From positions 1 to 64,000 of the forward strand of contig NW_027437456.1 of assembly GCF_964204645.1 (NCBI RefSeq): a stretch of 64,000 nucleotides of DNA, written 5' to 3'. A program made the position numbers and the translations under genes. Positions within the stretch are counted from its first letter, which is position 1; every line of letters begins with the position of its first letter. The notes below the pieces were generated by a model, which ran no database searches, had not been told where the DNA came from, and saw only the letters and a program-made list of their open reading frames with translations. Below are positions 1 to 13,119 of this stretch, piece by piece. Source of the stretch: Tubulanus polymorphus. Its lineage: Eukaryota > Nemertea > Palaeonemertea > Tubulaniformes > Tubulanidae.

Positions 1-155
1 CGTCGACAATGTCTACAACCCCGATTGTCGACCGATTCTACTCGTCGACAATGTCTACAATCCTGATTGTCGACCGATTCTACTTGTCAACAATGTCTAC
101 AACCCCGATTGTTGACCGATTCTACTCGTCGACAATGTCTACAATCTTGATTGTG
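1..155. repeat. 42-bp minisatellite, left arm of a foldback-like structure
   Basis: About 3.7 copies of a 42-bp unit; copies begin near 1, 43, 85 and 127, and each contains GTCGACAATGTCTACAA. The reverse complement of the same unit forms a longer array at 633-1052, so the two arrays face each other. The window starts inside the array, so its true length is unknown. No coding function is evident. Confidence 0.9.
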
Positions 156-171
156 AAAATCAACTGATGGA

Positions 172-620
172 AGCACGCAGCTCCTCGATCCCAGCCACTT
201 TATATAAGGGTAATCCACGCACACAATCCACGCACACACGCGGCCCCTCGATCCCAGCCACTCTATATAAGGGTAAACCACGCACACACGCAGCCCCTCG
301 ATCCCAGCCACTCATAATAAAGGGTCATCCACGCACACACTCAGCCCCTCGAAAGCAGCCACTCTATATAAGGGTAATCCACGCACACACCACACCTCGA
401 TCCCAGCCACTTTATATAATGGTGATCCACGCATACACGCGGCCCCTCGATCCCGGCCACTCTATATAAGGGTAATCCACGCACACACGCAGCCCCTCGA
501 TCCCGGCCACTATATAAGGGTAATCCACGCAGACACGCAGCCCCTCGATCCCGGCCACTCTACATAAGCGTAATCCACGCACAGACGCAGCCCCTCGATC
601 CCAGCCACTCTATATAAGAT
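172..620. repeat. 50-bp tandem array between inverted 42-bp arms
   Basis: About nine copies of a 49-51-bp unit with the core CAGCCCCTCGATCCCAGCCA followed by a TATATAAGG-like box and CCACGCACACA. Unit starts lie near 241, 291, 342, 391, 440, 490, 538 and 588. Short open frames across it are by-products of the repeat. The recurring TATATAAGG resembles a TATA box, but nothing shows promoter activity. Confidence 0.88.
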
Positions 621-632
621 TGTATAAACATG

Positions 633-1052
633 ATTGTAGACATTGTCGACGAGTAAAATCGGTCGACAATCGGGGTTGTAGACTTTGTCGACGAGTATAA
701 TTGGTTACAATCGGGGTTGTAGACATTGTCGACGAGTAGAATCGGACGACAATCAGGGTTGTAGACATTGTCGACGAGTAGAATCGGACAACAATCGGGG
801 TTGTAGACATTGTCGATGAGTAGAATCGGACGACAATCGGGGTTGTAGACATTGTCGACGAGTAGAATCGGACGACAATCGGGGTTGTAGACATTGTCGA
901 CGAGTAGAATCGGACGACAATCGGGGTTGTAGACATTGTCGACGAGTAGAATCGGACGAAAATCGAGGTTGTAGACATTGTCGACGAGTAGAATCGGACG
1001 ACAATCGGGGTTGTAGACATTGTCGACGAGTAGAATCGGCCGACATTTAGGA
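633..1052. repeat. 42-bp minisatellite, inverted right arm
   Basis: About ten copies of the reverse complement of the unit at 1-155 (core CATTGTCGACGAGTAGAATC), with an exact 42-bp period and a few substitutions. Because 42 is a multiple of three, stop-free units give long artefactual frames on the minus strand. Together with the left arm it forms a stem able to fold over the 50-bp array. Confidence 0.9.
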
Positions 1053-1055
1053 TTG

Positions 1056-1550
1056 ATAGATCTCTACTTTTACCTGTTCTGGAGTTGAGCCGCACGTCCT
1101 ATGGCGTAATGTCGTAAGATTCAATCAGTCCAATATTGGCGGATTAATTCCAAATACCAGTCCAATGTGATAATTCTCTGCTGGAACTATTTAATGCTAT
1201 AATGGACTTGAGCCCATATTTTTAGGTAAAACCGACGATTTTTTGCCCCGAACAAAAATTTATATCGTCCGATCGAACAGAATTTTTTCATTTGAACAAA
1301 ATTTTCTATATGGAAGCGTTCTTCATTCCAAAGAACTTCGTGGAACTAAATAGTCTTTTCATTATAACGAGTTTTCGTCATTTGAACAAAATAGTCTAAT
1401 TTGAACCTGGGTTTTCTTCATATCAATATCCATATCATATAAAAACTGACAGTAGTTCTATGGAAACAGTTTATTTCCTAACAGTTCACTATAGTCATCC
1501 ATAGCATGCCTTTTCAGGTTAAGTTTTCTGGCCTTTTCGTCTTCCATGTT
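1056..1550. other. No gene seen; AT-rich with GAACAAAA-like repeats
   Basis: No open frame of note. The part from 1225 to 1400 contains loose repeats of TTTGAACAAAAT-like text, resembling 33460-33970. In both places this text lies just before a LINE reverse-transcriptase scrap, so it is probably part of the same repeat family. Confidence 0.5.
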
Positions 1551-1554
1551 TCTG

Positions 1555-1800
1555 ACTATGTACGGAACACAGTTTATGTAGGTCGTTTTGGAAATTTACT
1601 CGGTCCCTGTACATTCTGGAATTATTCTGTATATCATTTATACGGAAAGTGAAGAGAAGACGACTTAGGATACTACCTTGCGTGACTCCACTAGTTAGAC
1701 CTACCGGTATTCATACATGTACAAAGATGAGACAGTTCCGTCGACTCGCCAGAGTCACATAACCATCTGGTCCAGTCATCCATGGTTTTAAGTAGGTCTA
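1555..1800 (-). pseudogene. LINE reverse-transcriptase fragment
   Basis: The minus strand near 1670-1696 encodes SGVTQGSIL, matching the SGVPQGS motif of non-LTR retrotransposon reverse transcriptases. The DNA is closely similar to segments at 30846-31075 and 33972-34262, which carry the same motif in the same orientation. No full reverse transcriptase, endonuclease or poly-A tail is present, so it is a dead fragment. The clade cannot be assigned from so short a piece. Confidence 0.65.
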
Positions 1801-3284
<1,484 letters not shown>

Positions 3285-3460
3285 TTGAAAGATGTCACTG
3301 AGGGTCTTGCTGTAGAAAACCGATTAATTTGAACATTTTCTTACATATTTCAATGAAATGTTACTGAAAAAATTTCTCCATTTGAATGTTACTTTCAATT
3401 TGTTACTGATAGGCCTAGCAATTTTCAGAGGTTGGCAGCCCTGGAAACTGTGCGCATAAT
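3285..3460. repeat. Dispersed repeat, second copy inverted at about 37085-37290
   Basis: Shared text includes AATTTGAACATTTTCTT, AATGAAACGTTACAG-like sequence and GCAGCCCTGG/GGCAACCCTG at the end. The other copy lies directly downstream of the truncated Helitron helicase. The family is not recognised; it may be a Helitron tail or an unrelated repeat. Confidence 0.5.
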
Positions 3461-3841
3461 GCCCCCCCCCTTTAAATAAAGCTCGAAATTTAAAGATATA
3501 TTACCTCGATTTCACTCTATAGCTATCTAACTGCAGCACGTCTTTTGTCGTTCTGGGTTTTCGCGTTGTTTTCTATGCATGTATTAGCGAATGTCAATGT
3601 AGTTTTAACACACTCACAAGACCAGCAGGATTACAACAGTCCACAGCATTGCACCCGTGAGCCAGTGTACATATCTATCCAGATTTTGTAGATTTACAGG
3701 ATGCCCATTTTGTTGTGACACCAGTTTATGATTATTGCTTATTACCTGCCAAGGTCCAATGGCCCCAACCATACAAAAATGCCAAGGCATGAGTATAGGC
3801 GCTAACGAAGTTGACGGATATATCATCGTAAACCCTGGGAC

Positions 3842-4324
3842 AAGCCACTAACTATAAATATTACGAATAGTGTTGTTAATATTTATCATGAAAAATGCTC
3901 TAAGTGTGAATTAAGTAAACAATCTTCAGAATATTATAAACATAAGTTTTACAAGGATGGTTTACGAAATATATGTAAAACTTGTAGTAAACTATATAAT
4001 AAACAATATCAAGCAAATAATACTGAAAAATGGAAAGAATTGAATAAACAATGGAGAGAAAATCATCCAGATTATATGACAGAATATTATATAGATAATA
4101 TTGGAAAATGCAAAGCTAATTATAAAAAATGGACAGAAAATCATCCAGATTATATGACACAATATATGAGAGAATGGAGGAATGATAATAGAGAACATGT
4201 TAAAGCGTATCGAAATAATTATCATAAAGAAAGGTATAAAACAGATCTTAATTTTAAATTGAAACAATGTTTAGGATCTAGATTATCAAAATTATTCAGT
4301 AAAGAAACGCATTCAGATACACTA
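3842..4324 (+). pseudogene. HNH-endonuclease-like gene, 5' half, cut by a transposon
   Basis: This frame aligns with the first two thirds of the protein at 62906-63574. Both have an N-terminal NIT-rich start, a CSKCEL motif and a CKTC motif (a probable zinc ribbon), then lysine/asparagine-rich PDYMTEY-type repeats and the shared segment TDLNF. This copy has an extra PDYM repeat. No initiator ATG is visible, so the start is lost or upstream. The frame stops making sense at 4324, exactly where a 20-bp inverted repeat begins, and the missing HNH catalytic third resumes at 19810. Such AT-rich HNH proteins are common in large DNA viruses and their genomic relics; a viral origin here is inference only. 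Confidence 0.75.
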
Positions 4325-4424
4325 TGGTACAGCCTAGATAAAACTTTTCACAAAACGCATTTAAACCGTGGTTAAAACAAGATTATTTTACACGCAGTTG
4401 CAACTTTGTTGCACGCTTGTTCCA

Positions 4425-4515
4425 GGCGCGATTAAACGCGAGTGCGTATAAGACGCGCCTAAATCGCGTGTTAAAAGTCGCGACTATTTTGCCCTCTCGC
4501 GTTTAATCGCGATGA
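4425..4515. repeat. Left subterminal repeats of the 15.5-kb element
   Basis: Several variants of a CG-rich motif built from TCGCG and TTTAA or TTAAA: GCGCGATTAAACGCG, CGCGCCTAAATCGCG, AAAGTCGCGAC, CGCGTTTAATCGCGA. Matching motifs occur at the other end (19625-19775). Repeats of this kind inside terminal inverted repeats are typical transposase-binding regions; that role is inferred. Confidence 0.6.
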
Positions 4516-5315
4516 ACAAATTATCAATTAAATTATAATCAGTATCATCATACGTAAGTGCCACCTGCGGCAAGTGTAGTCGTCAATAATGTTCAATTCA
4601 ATTCAAGGTCGTCGTTAAATCTTGTGGATCCGGAAATAAAATTTACAATCAAAGGTGGTATGATGGCAGAAATACGTAATATATGATATGAATTCATAGT
4701 GTTGTAGGAAACATATGTTAACCCTGACTATTTGTTACAACAACGGCTAATAAAAGCGGATCTGCAGTTTTACCAGCAGGTATCTACAGGTAAGGTAACT
4801 TTCACGTGTTGATGTTAGTTAGGGCTGTTGCTTTTTTATGTTGGTTTCCTCATGATGTCGATCGGATACTTTCACACACATCCGATTATAATATAAGCTT
4901 ACCACCAAAATACCATGATGAGGTAACTAACTACGAAACAGGCTGCCTACACATTTATTTTTGTTTGTGATCAATACCATTTTAATATTGGATAGGGCCT
5001 CCTCGCTTGCCAGGGTTCGATGCCAACTACAACTACGTGGTAAAACCCTGACAATCAGCAATTATTTCCATTGCCTGAGCTTAGGCAATATATTTTTGCA
5101 ATAGGCCTATCCTATTTGAAAATGTGAATTCATAACCCCTATTGCCCCCCCCCCCGTGTATTGTCTTAAGGCAGCTACGTAACAAGAGCCCCAAGGGGCA
5201 CAATGGCCAGCCTGTCAGATTTGCTTTTTATAAATGATGTAATCTGTGGGTTATATTTATCAATATACACTCCCTGCTCAATATCATTTACATAGTAAAA
5301 TCGTGTGTTAACACA

Positions 5316-6200
5316 GACAGCAGGAACGAATGTAATATAGAAATACTAAGTTATTGTATTGTTCAACGCCCCTGGTGGCCATATACAAAAGCCAATGAGC
5401 TTGAAACTCACCAAGATCATAGACCATGTCATGAGCTACAACTTTCCAATTGATTGTGGTAGCAAAATATGCATAGGTACGAATGTAATATAGAAATACT
5501 AAGTTATTGTATTGTTCAACGCCCCCTGGTGGCCATAAACAAAAACCAATGAGCTTGAAACTCATCTCGATCATAGAACATGTCATGAGCTACAACTTTC
5601 CAATTGATTATAGTAGCAAAATATGCTTAAGTATCATTTATGATGTGGAAAAACTTTTTTTCCACCTACGAATGAGTACTGATGACCCCAAGATGGCCAC
5701 CAAGTGGGTCATAATTGCCTGGTCAAAAATACCCTCTCGGATATAAAAGATCCCTTTCCAAAGAATACCCATTACAAATTGCAATGAAACATGGCACACC
5801 ATTAGAAAGCTACAGTACTCAGAATTCAGGCCAAAATTGACATTTTTGGGAACAAAAAAAGGTTACAGTACGGCCATCTTGAGTCCGATCGACCCAATTT
5901 TTCTCATGCCGATGGGCCCTCGGGGGGATACAAATATATACGAATGATCAAGGTTATTTATAAAAGTGTCTTCAAAATTTCCCTCGAAAACTTCAAAAAT
6001 GTGTAAAAAGTGCTGATTTTGGCGAACAACAATGGCTGCCAGTCGGCCATCTTGAATCTGACAGGGCCTGAAGTTTTTGGCCTGAAGATGTGTCTAGGGT
6101 AGATACACGTATAAACCAAATATCAAGACATTACCTTGAAGCGTCTTCAAAACTTTGGAACTCTCAAGAACTATCTAGATGGTTATCTCTCGACCTAAAT
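5316..6200. repeat. Interspersed repeat, copy 1, starting with a 163-bp tandem duplication
   Basis: Two adjacent copies (5316-5478, 5479-5640) of a unit containing TTCAACGCCCCTGGTGGCCA and GTCATGAGCTACAACTTTCC. They are followed by a tail with ACGGCCATCTTGA and GCGAACAACAATGGCTG. A diverged copy of the whole arrangement, also with the head doubled, lies at 14235-15270. No coding capacity. The GCCCCCTGGTGG motif is widespread in invertebrate repeats; the family is not named here. Confidence 0.75.
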
Positions 6201-6989
6201 AGCTTCAAGACCCATCTCAAAACAACTTCGTTCCATGCAGCATACCATTAACTCTCGGAAAGCGAATTGTATTTAACATTTTTTTGGCAGAATAAAATTT
6301 GATTGAATTTTCTATTCGGGCACATGGCTAATTAGCATATCAAGGTCATACACCCGATTTAGTAAAACCTTTTTTTTCGCGAACCTTGCGCAATTGTCAA
6401 GGATTAATTTTCTGTAGAGCAAATAAAAATTCCTCCCAGACACCAAATCAATGAAAGATTTCATAGAAATCGATCTTGAAATACAATTTTAAATCTTAAA
6501 ATAAAACCCGGAAGTAAAACAGTAGATGATACCGCGGGTTCACGTGAACACCTGATTTCTGTAAACGAAATAGGTTTTAGGTGGTAATAAGTACGGAAAC
6601 GTAACAACCATGGTCGACTTATTCGATGAAATCAGGCCTATGTGATATCCAAATTTTGACTTTTTTATCTCCAGACCTCCCTGATATAGAAATAAAAAAT
6701 TTTGGTGGTACGAAAGTGCAATCACAGCGCCGACGGGGACAGAGCCGTGTCAGAGATCGGCGGAGTGAAAATTGAGGTGGACGAACACGAAGAAGTAGGC
6801 TATTGCGCTACTTGAATCACGAAAACTCCTGGCGCGGCCCCCGACGCTTTTCGTTGATTAAGTAATACAAATATCATGCAATGGGTTTTCACAATCTACC
6901 GCTGGTATTTACCGGATTTCAATATCACTCCAAAATTCAAAGAAACCTCGAAATATCGAACCGGAATACTTCCGGTAGATATCCGTGGC

Positions 6990-7250
6990 TGCCCAACCGG
7001 GAAACTTATTAGTTTCAATAGATATTGATACGATCCATCATCTTCACCCGTCAAGGGATTTGAACCCACTAAGCTAAAGCCATGCCAGAATCGGGTCGGG
7101 CCAATCACAGCGCTTGTAACAAACCACATTAGGCTTCTGTGGAATTTCCCAGTAAATGGGCCAATCAGCGAACACGTAGCGAACGCGGAAGTATTGTCGC
7201 GTGTTGATACATGAAGTCATGCGCAAAAGCGCCAGTAATGAAACCGCGAT
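6990..7250 (-). mobile_element. SINE-like repeat with tRNA-type internal boxes
   Basis: On the minus strand GGCTTTAGCTTAGTGGGTTC resembles an A box and runs directly into GGTTCAAATCCC, a B-box-like sequence. The flanks (GCGCTTTTGCGCATGA, GATTGGCCCG, TGATTGGCCC) recur in the opposite orientation at 16975-17190, and GGCTTTAGCTTAGTGG recurs at 58340-58356. The boxes are abnormally close together, so this is a SINE relic rather than a tRNA gene. Confidence 0.5.
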
Positions 7251-7798
7251 AATTCACGTGAACAGCTGCTGATATTTTCAGATAAACCAATCACAGGGAA
7301 GACACAACTTCCTGATTGGCTGATAAAAATTGAAATTTTCCTGATTTAACTTTCGTGAAAAATGCAGAAAACATTTTTATGAGACCCTATTTCAAAATTC
7401 TGCTCGCTACGATTCCGAGAATGGATTACGCTTAAATACGTGATTTGTTCGAATATGCCCTCACTTGGCAAGCAAAAGAGCCTTTTGTGTGGAAACCATG
7501 TCATTTAAATTCGCTCCATTTGTATAGTAATAGGCTCAGCCTACGGCTGGCCTAATAAACTGGTGGGCCACACAGGCCTCAATCAGCTCGCACTCGTAGG
7601 TGGCGTAATAGAAGGAACTGCAATGAATCAAACCCTGGCAACCATGGATGATACATAAGTGCGATAAGTCAATCAACTTCAACACAAATTAGTTTTATTC
7701 CTCATTCTTTTTTGTGGTATCATTTCTTCAATTGTTGATCTTGGATAGTCATTCATCATATTCTTTTACTCACTTTCAGTTTTGCAACCAGACTGCCG

Positions 7799-9588
7799 AT
7801 GCTTGTTAGAATGGGTAGGCTGTCTTTATATGAGCGACAAAGAGCTAGTACTCTTTGGGAACTACCAAATTCAACACTGTCTACAGTTCATAGTGCCCTA
7901 GCTCAGGAAGAAATAGTGATTAGCAAGGAAGGATTGCGGCAATTGATCCAGAAAATTCAAACTACCAATAGTGTTTTGGATCTACTGGTAGAAAACCAAA
8001 ATTAGGATTACATCATTTAAGTTTTATTGACCGGTTTATGAGACAGGATCCTGAGCGTACTGCAAGGGATGTTCAACGTGCACTTCAACTGAATTACGAC
8101 ATTCAATTTTCGATTTCTAGCATCGAATGTGTCAGAAGAAATCTCGGATGGCGCTATACTGGAACGAGATATTGCCAATTGGTCAGGCATGTCAACACTA
8201 TTGTGAGACATACTTTTGCTGTACAGTGCTTGGCAGTTAATGAGACCTTTTCAGATGTAATCTTCACCGATGAATGTAGTGTTCCTCTAGGACAGAATGT
8301 TGGCAAATGTTTTCGAAAAGTTGGCGAACCCAGGCAACTAATCCCTCGACCAAAGCATCCGCTTAAAGTAAGTGATTTAAGGGGCAAACACATTATTGTA
8401 TTCGAATAAATTCTTAGATTTCATACCGAAGTTCAGAGTGTTCGCTCATCTGATTGCAATATTCACAATCGTTTAATAGAGCCAATCGCTGGCGAGCTTT
8501 AAATAATGTTTATTTGACGATCAATACTTGATTTTCTGGATACAACTTGATTGTCTTTAGTCTGTTAGCGGGTTATTGCGTTCAATTTAGCTGATAGGTG
8601 GCAAGTGTGTGCAGAATTGAGTTAAAGTAGCATTTTAATCTTTGATTTTTCAGCTTCATGTTTGGGCTGGTATTTCCATGCGAGGATGTACAAATATCTG
8701 CATATTTGAAGGTATAATGGATTCAGACTTCTACCAACACATACTCGAAACCCATCTCATACCATTCATTCAGAGGGAGTATCCTGAACACCATAGGTTC
8801 CAGCAAGACAATGATCCTAAGCACACATCCAGGTACGTACATATTTATTCAGTATCATAGGCCTACAAACAATGGGGTACCTGCAAAACCAGCCCTGCCA
8901 GATGGTGTGATAAGCAGAAGGTCGTCACCAATCTATATATTATCACAGCACCCACCAAATAAACAATACTTTCATTCCTCTACTCGGATATCGGTAGGCT
9001 ATAGTTTTCATGAATAATTGATTCAGAGAAAAGTTCATTTAAATTCAATTGAAATGTAGAAGAAATCGAACGCGGACGACTAATTATCTACTAGCAAACC
9101 TGGCGGATCATCGCCTGCCCTACAGTAGCACTGTGGGTCCCCCATTTCACCACGCGCCATTCATCTTGTATCTTGTCCGCATTAATACATTGCCTTCATA
9201 CCACCTCCCAATGTAGTGTTTGTATGTCTTTCAATAATTCTATTAATTCAAATGTTGCTAGTCACTAATAATTCCAGTATCTCCTTGTGTAATAAACTTA
9301 TTTTTCTCTTGATTTAGAGCGACCGCTCAGTGGCTCAGAGACAACGACATCCACCATTGGCCGACCCCACCGGAATCTCCAGACCTTAACCCGATTGAGC
9401 TAATGTGGGCAGCACTAAAACAACACGTGAATCGACATGTTAAACCCACCACGAAAGAGCAATTGGTTGCAGGTATATGTCAGTTTTGGAGAACAGTGAG
9501 CGCAGAAACCTGTCAAAAATATATTAGACACTTACACAAAGTACTTCCAGTTGTTGTTGCTAATTACGGCAGAGCATCAGGTTATTAA
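7799..9588 (+). CDS. Tc1/mariner-type DD34E transposase, three exons, one frameshift
   Basis: Likely transposase of the surrounding 15.5-kb element. Exon 1 runs from about 7799 to 8367 and begins with a helix-turn-helix region (GRLSLYERQRA). Exon 2 is 8654-8832 and exon 3 is 9318-9588. Introns 8368-8653 and 8833-9317 have GTAAGT and GTACGT donors and TTTCAG and TTTAG acceptors, and both junctions keep the frame. The DDE residues are D in IFTDECSV, D in QQDNDPKHTS and E in SPDLNPIELMW, with 34 residues between the last two. Within exon 1 a single-base shift near 7983 separates the DNA-binding part from the catalytic part, so this copy is inactive unless the shift is an assembly error. The true start may lie in an upstream exon. 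Confidence 0.85.
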
Positions 9589-9631
9589 ACATGATGAAGT
9601 ACTGGTAAATGTATTTTGTAGGCAGTTGCCC

Positions 9632-9935
9632 ATGTATGTACATAAAGGAGCATCTCAAAATTTCAATTGTTTTGTCAATTAGAGTTACTGTCTTATTTTG
9701 TCATACCCCCCACCGCACCATACGATTATAAATATGCCAAAGAAAACGTTGGAACAATTGGTTTTCTAATGAGAACAAAGACAATGTATGTACATAAAGG
9801 AGCATCTCAAAATTTCAATTGTTTTGTCAATTAGAGTTACTGTCTTATTTTGTCATACCCCCAACCGCACCATACGATTATAAACATGCCAAAGAAAACG
9901 TTGGAACAATTGGTTTTCTAATGAGAACAAAGACA
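9632..9935. repeat. 152-bp tandem duplication
   Basis: Two nearly identical copies, 9632-9783 and 9784-9935, starting ATGTATGTACATAAAGGAGC, directly after the transposase stop codon. An inverted partial match to the GGAGCATCTCAAAATTTC part lies at 11079-11110, which may mark the end of a smaller nested element. Confidence 0.8.
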
Positions 9936-10548
9936 AAAGTCTGGCGAAGACGGGCGATTTTTTCGTGCGATTTTAGTGTGATTCAAGAAATAGGATGTTT
10001 AATACATGATTCCCACAGTTATATGAATTCAAAATTCCCAAGTTTTCCCCAAGTATTTCATGGGTGACTTTTCAATTTTCCCAAATGCAAATGAACACAT
10101 ATTGTCATGCTACAGTCAACATTTTAGTGGTGACTGGTTGATAAAGGTGATTTTCAAGGGAAACTGCTGAAGAAAGTTGCCCTTGGCAAATGCAATACGT
10201 GAAATGTAATGAATTTCCCAAATATTTCCCTGATATGAGAATTTTTCAAATTCCCAAATATTTCCAAACCGGGAATTATTATTTCAAAATTCCCAAGTTT
10301 TTCCCAATTTCCCTGTTCTGTGGGAACCATGTTAATATTGTGCGACGGAAAATCGCGACGTCGCAGTGAAATCGCTCATCAGTCGTGGGAGCTAGCGACA
10401 TGATGGAAAAATAATTTTAAGCCAATCAGCGACCACCGATACATCACGTGGTACTTCCAATATAGGATACGCTATCTTCCAGCTCATTTATGAGATTGTT
10501 ATGAAGCTAAGATTCATTGACTTTATTTTCATGGAACATAATTACATG

Positions 10549-10740
10549 TTATTGAATATTTTCTCTTACAAAAATATGCCACACAGCCCATAACGCCCAC
10601 GGCTGTGCCTGCTTGATATCCAACTTCGAACCCAAGTATTTAGAGCGTTCGTCTGAACACAACAAAATCAAATAAGCTCCCAACAAAGCATGGAAGGAAT
10701 CATCCTCGATGTCCGCCATTTTGTTATCAATCGCTCTCAT
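10549..10740 (-). CDS. Small exon of unknown function (possible Harbinger-type first exon)
   Basis: A 63-codon frame with a true ATG at 10738-10740 in good context (GGCGATGAGAG). It begins MRAIDNKMADIEDDSF and ends at a stop. It sits inside sequence rich in TCGCGAC/GCGATCG motifs (10330-10400 and 10800-10860), which may be the ends of a small element. The acidic start loosely resembles first exons of Harbinger elements, but I cannot confirm this. It may be non-coding. Confidence 0.25.
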   Translation of the reverse strand: MRAIDNKMADIEDDSFHALLGAYLILLCSDERSKYLGSKLDIKQAQPWALWAVWHIFVRENIQ

Positions 10741-10869
10741 CGCCGCTCGCTAGTGGCATGCACGTGCACACAGTCGCTGGTTTTACCCATCATTGGATAA
10801 TCGCACGCGATTGCTAATCGCTGCGACCGGCGATCGATCGTCACTCATCTGCGCTCCGCTAAGGATAAG

Positions 10870-12284
10870 TTCTCATGAATGTATTTTGGTAACAACTTTT
10901 TATTGAAAATGGAATAGAAAAATTAATTTGAAAAACCTATCAAATTCTAATTGATTTTATTAAAACAATTTGATATGAAGTCGCCCGTTATGAGAGCGGG
11001 TTCGAATCCTATAGTAGTGATCAATCAATGGGAAACCTTCAACCCTACACCCCCTTCTGCGAGTTAGTCTCTAATTGAAGCAACCATCGAAATTTTGAGA
11101 TGCTCTACCCGCTATGCAAACAAGTCAAAATAAATTAACTACCAACATTGTCATTTAATCATGTTTAGATTAATTTCTTGCTTTTGACTTTCGATGTACA
11201 TCAGACTCTTCTCAAACTAGGTCCATTTAAGAATAAGTATTCCTTCACCTACATCGGCCATATAGTCCAACTCGGATAAGTCGTATTCTAGTTTAATTTA
11301 CTCAGTTCTATGTCATTTGGATTACTCGCTAACGTAATGATCGTCCCAGCTATTGACAACTTAAGCGACTTTGACTTTACAGGACCCTCTTGTTTTGAAA
11401 AAAAAATATTCAAGTTACTCTTTGGTTCAAAAACTATATATTTCATTACATTTGTCCTCTAGTCTCTTCTGCAGTTGGAATTAACCCTTTTGTCATCTCT
11501 GACTGTACATGCACAACAGTAACTATGGATCCCAGCTGTTTCTTAAGACTCAAAGGACCTGAATAAATATGTTACTGACTTGAAATCCATGTACAGTCGA
11601 CTCAATCCAATGGAAACTTCTTTCAATGCTTCCGACATTTGTGATACAGTATAACTCACTTTTTTCTGATGTCTAGGGACTGTCCAGATTTCTCTGAATA
11701 ATGAACATTAGTTTACATAGTTTCTGATTGAAAGTACCAATAATTTCATCCCGACTAAGTAAAAATCTGGATTTCAATATCAGAATTAAGTGAGTTATAC
11801 TGCATTTCAGAATTGAATTCTACAAATCCTTGATAAGGTTACTGAGGTTATATTAAACCTCATCAAATTTTGACAGCCAATAATCGATCAGGATGCCATC
11901 TATTGCACGGAATAGGATCAGAACAAATGGACAAATTCATAGAAATACTATGGAAATTGTCAATTTACCTGGAGGTAAACATGGGATGAACCTATTTCAG
12001 CTGGATTCAACTACCCGCTTTTTGAACATGGGATGTTAGAATTTTAAAATTTTGAGTGGCATTAGTTATAAGAAAATAAGAGTTTTTGGATCTAGACCAA
12101 AATTTCTGGCAGGCAATTTGAGAAACAGCTCCTTTCCACATTTCTATTACAAACACGCTTTATCTAGATTTTGACCTGATTTGGATACTGATTGTGGTTC
12201 ACCTATAAGTAAAATATTCAATTCTAAATTTCTCAAAAGAAGACTGATTCTATGATCCAAATTAACCTGGCTTTGACTATACAA
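10870..12284. other. No gene seen
   Basis: AT-rich sequence with no open frame of interest. GCGGGTTCGAATCC at about 10997 is a lone B-box-like match without a tRNA around it. Confidence 0.5.
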
Positions 12285-12578
12285 TAGTACTTAAAGGTTG
12301 AATCAGTAACTAATTCAGGCAAATCCACAAGTTTAAGACACCAGTATCAAGATTATATTCAACATCAGAAAACCATGTATTTTCAAAATTATGGATCCGT
12401 AAAAACAGAACTTTATTTGGAAAAAACAGTTAGTACTTAAAGGTTGAATCAGTAACTAATTCAGGCAAATCCACAAGTTTAAGACACCAGTATCAAGATT
12501 ATATTCAACATCAGAAAACCATGTATTTTCAAAATTATAGATCCGTAAAAACAGAACTTTATTTGGAAAAAACAGTTG
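12285..12578. repeat. 147-bp tandem duplication
   Basis: Two almost identical copies (12285-12431, 12432-12578) starting AGTACTTAAAGGTTGAATCA; one visible substitution is ATGGATCC against ATAGATCC. The duplication is recent. It lies downstream of the BEN gene and is non-coding. Confidence 0.85.
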
Positions 12579-12649
12579 ACATAATGACAAATAAAAGTTC
12601 ATTGTTACTTTTATATTTATCCGCCGGTTATCTTTAACCAACCTATGAG

Positions 12650-12740
12650 CGCTGACGATTTGTTCGATCGATAGCTTTTACACACTCTTTCCTCACTATT
12701 TCCATAGTAGCTGGTGGACATGGGAAGTAAGTAGAACGAT
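12650..12740 (-). pseudogene. Duplicate of the BEN-domain C-terminal coding segment
   Basis: The reverse strand repeats, with a few substitutions, the sequence at 13125-13205 that encodes the end of a BEN domain (YFPCPPATMEI, then KECVKAIDRTN). It ends beside a GTAAGT-like sequence and is separated from the main copy by two repeats. It is a partial duplication, not a separate gene. Confidence 0.6.
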
Positions 12741-12764
12741 GATAATTAATTTCATAAGGCAATA

Positions 12765-12899
12765 CCTGGGGCCATTTGTTCAAAAGTTGGTTAAAGCTAA
12801 CAAGTGGACTTTTGACATAATGACAAATTAAAGTTTATTGTTACTTTTTTGTTTATGTGCCGGTTATCTTTAACCAACTTTTGAGCAACTGGCCCCTGG
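12765..12899. mobile_element. 135-bp MITE with inverted termini
   Basis: The ends are inverted copies of CCTGGGGCCATTTGTTCAAA and CCAGGGGCCAGTTGCTCAAA, followed by AGTTGGTTAAAG. The element folds into a near-complete hairpin. Similar GGGGCCAGTTGCTCAAAAG ends are common in aquatic invertebrate genomes (recollection, not checked). Confidence 0.75.
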
Positions 12900-12930
12900 A
12901 TGTATATAAAAACCTCATATGAAAGAGAAC

Positions 12931-12999
12931 TAAAATATCAAAAAGCTTTTTACTAAAATATCAAAAAGCTTTTTACTAAAATATCAAAAAGCTTTTTAC
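12931..12999. repeat. Three copies of a 23-bp unit
   Basis: TAAAATATCAAAAAGCTTTT repeats with a 23-bp period, three copies. No coding role. Confidence 0.85.
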
Positions 13000-13119
13000 T
13001 AAAACAAGCAGCCCTTGGCTGATAACTCTATTCATCTATGTTGTTGACCCATTCAGGCACACTATCTGAAAGTCTTCACTTCACATTTAAATGGAAAGTT
13101 TAACATTTTACCAAATTTC

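Noticed and set aside
1-1052. CRISPR-like array
   Set aside because: Units are contiguous tandem repeats without variable spacers, and the DNA is eukaryotic. The phased palindromes at 20336 and 28672 were rejected as CRISPR for the same reason: their spacers are related to each other.
610-1095. 161- and 97-codon minus-strand frames of short peptide repeats
   Set aside because: Products of the 42-bp satellite, whose period is a multiple of three.
10990-11012. tRNA gene suggested by GCGGGTTCGAATCC, and similar boxes at 57608-57855
   Set aside because: No A box at the right distance and no cloverleaf could be drawn; treated as SINE or chance matches.
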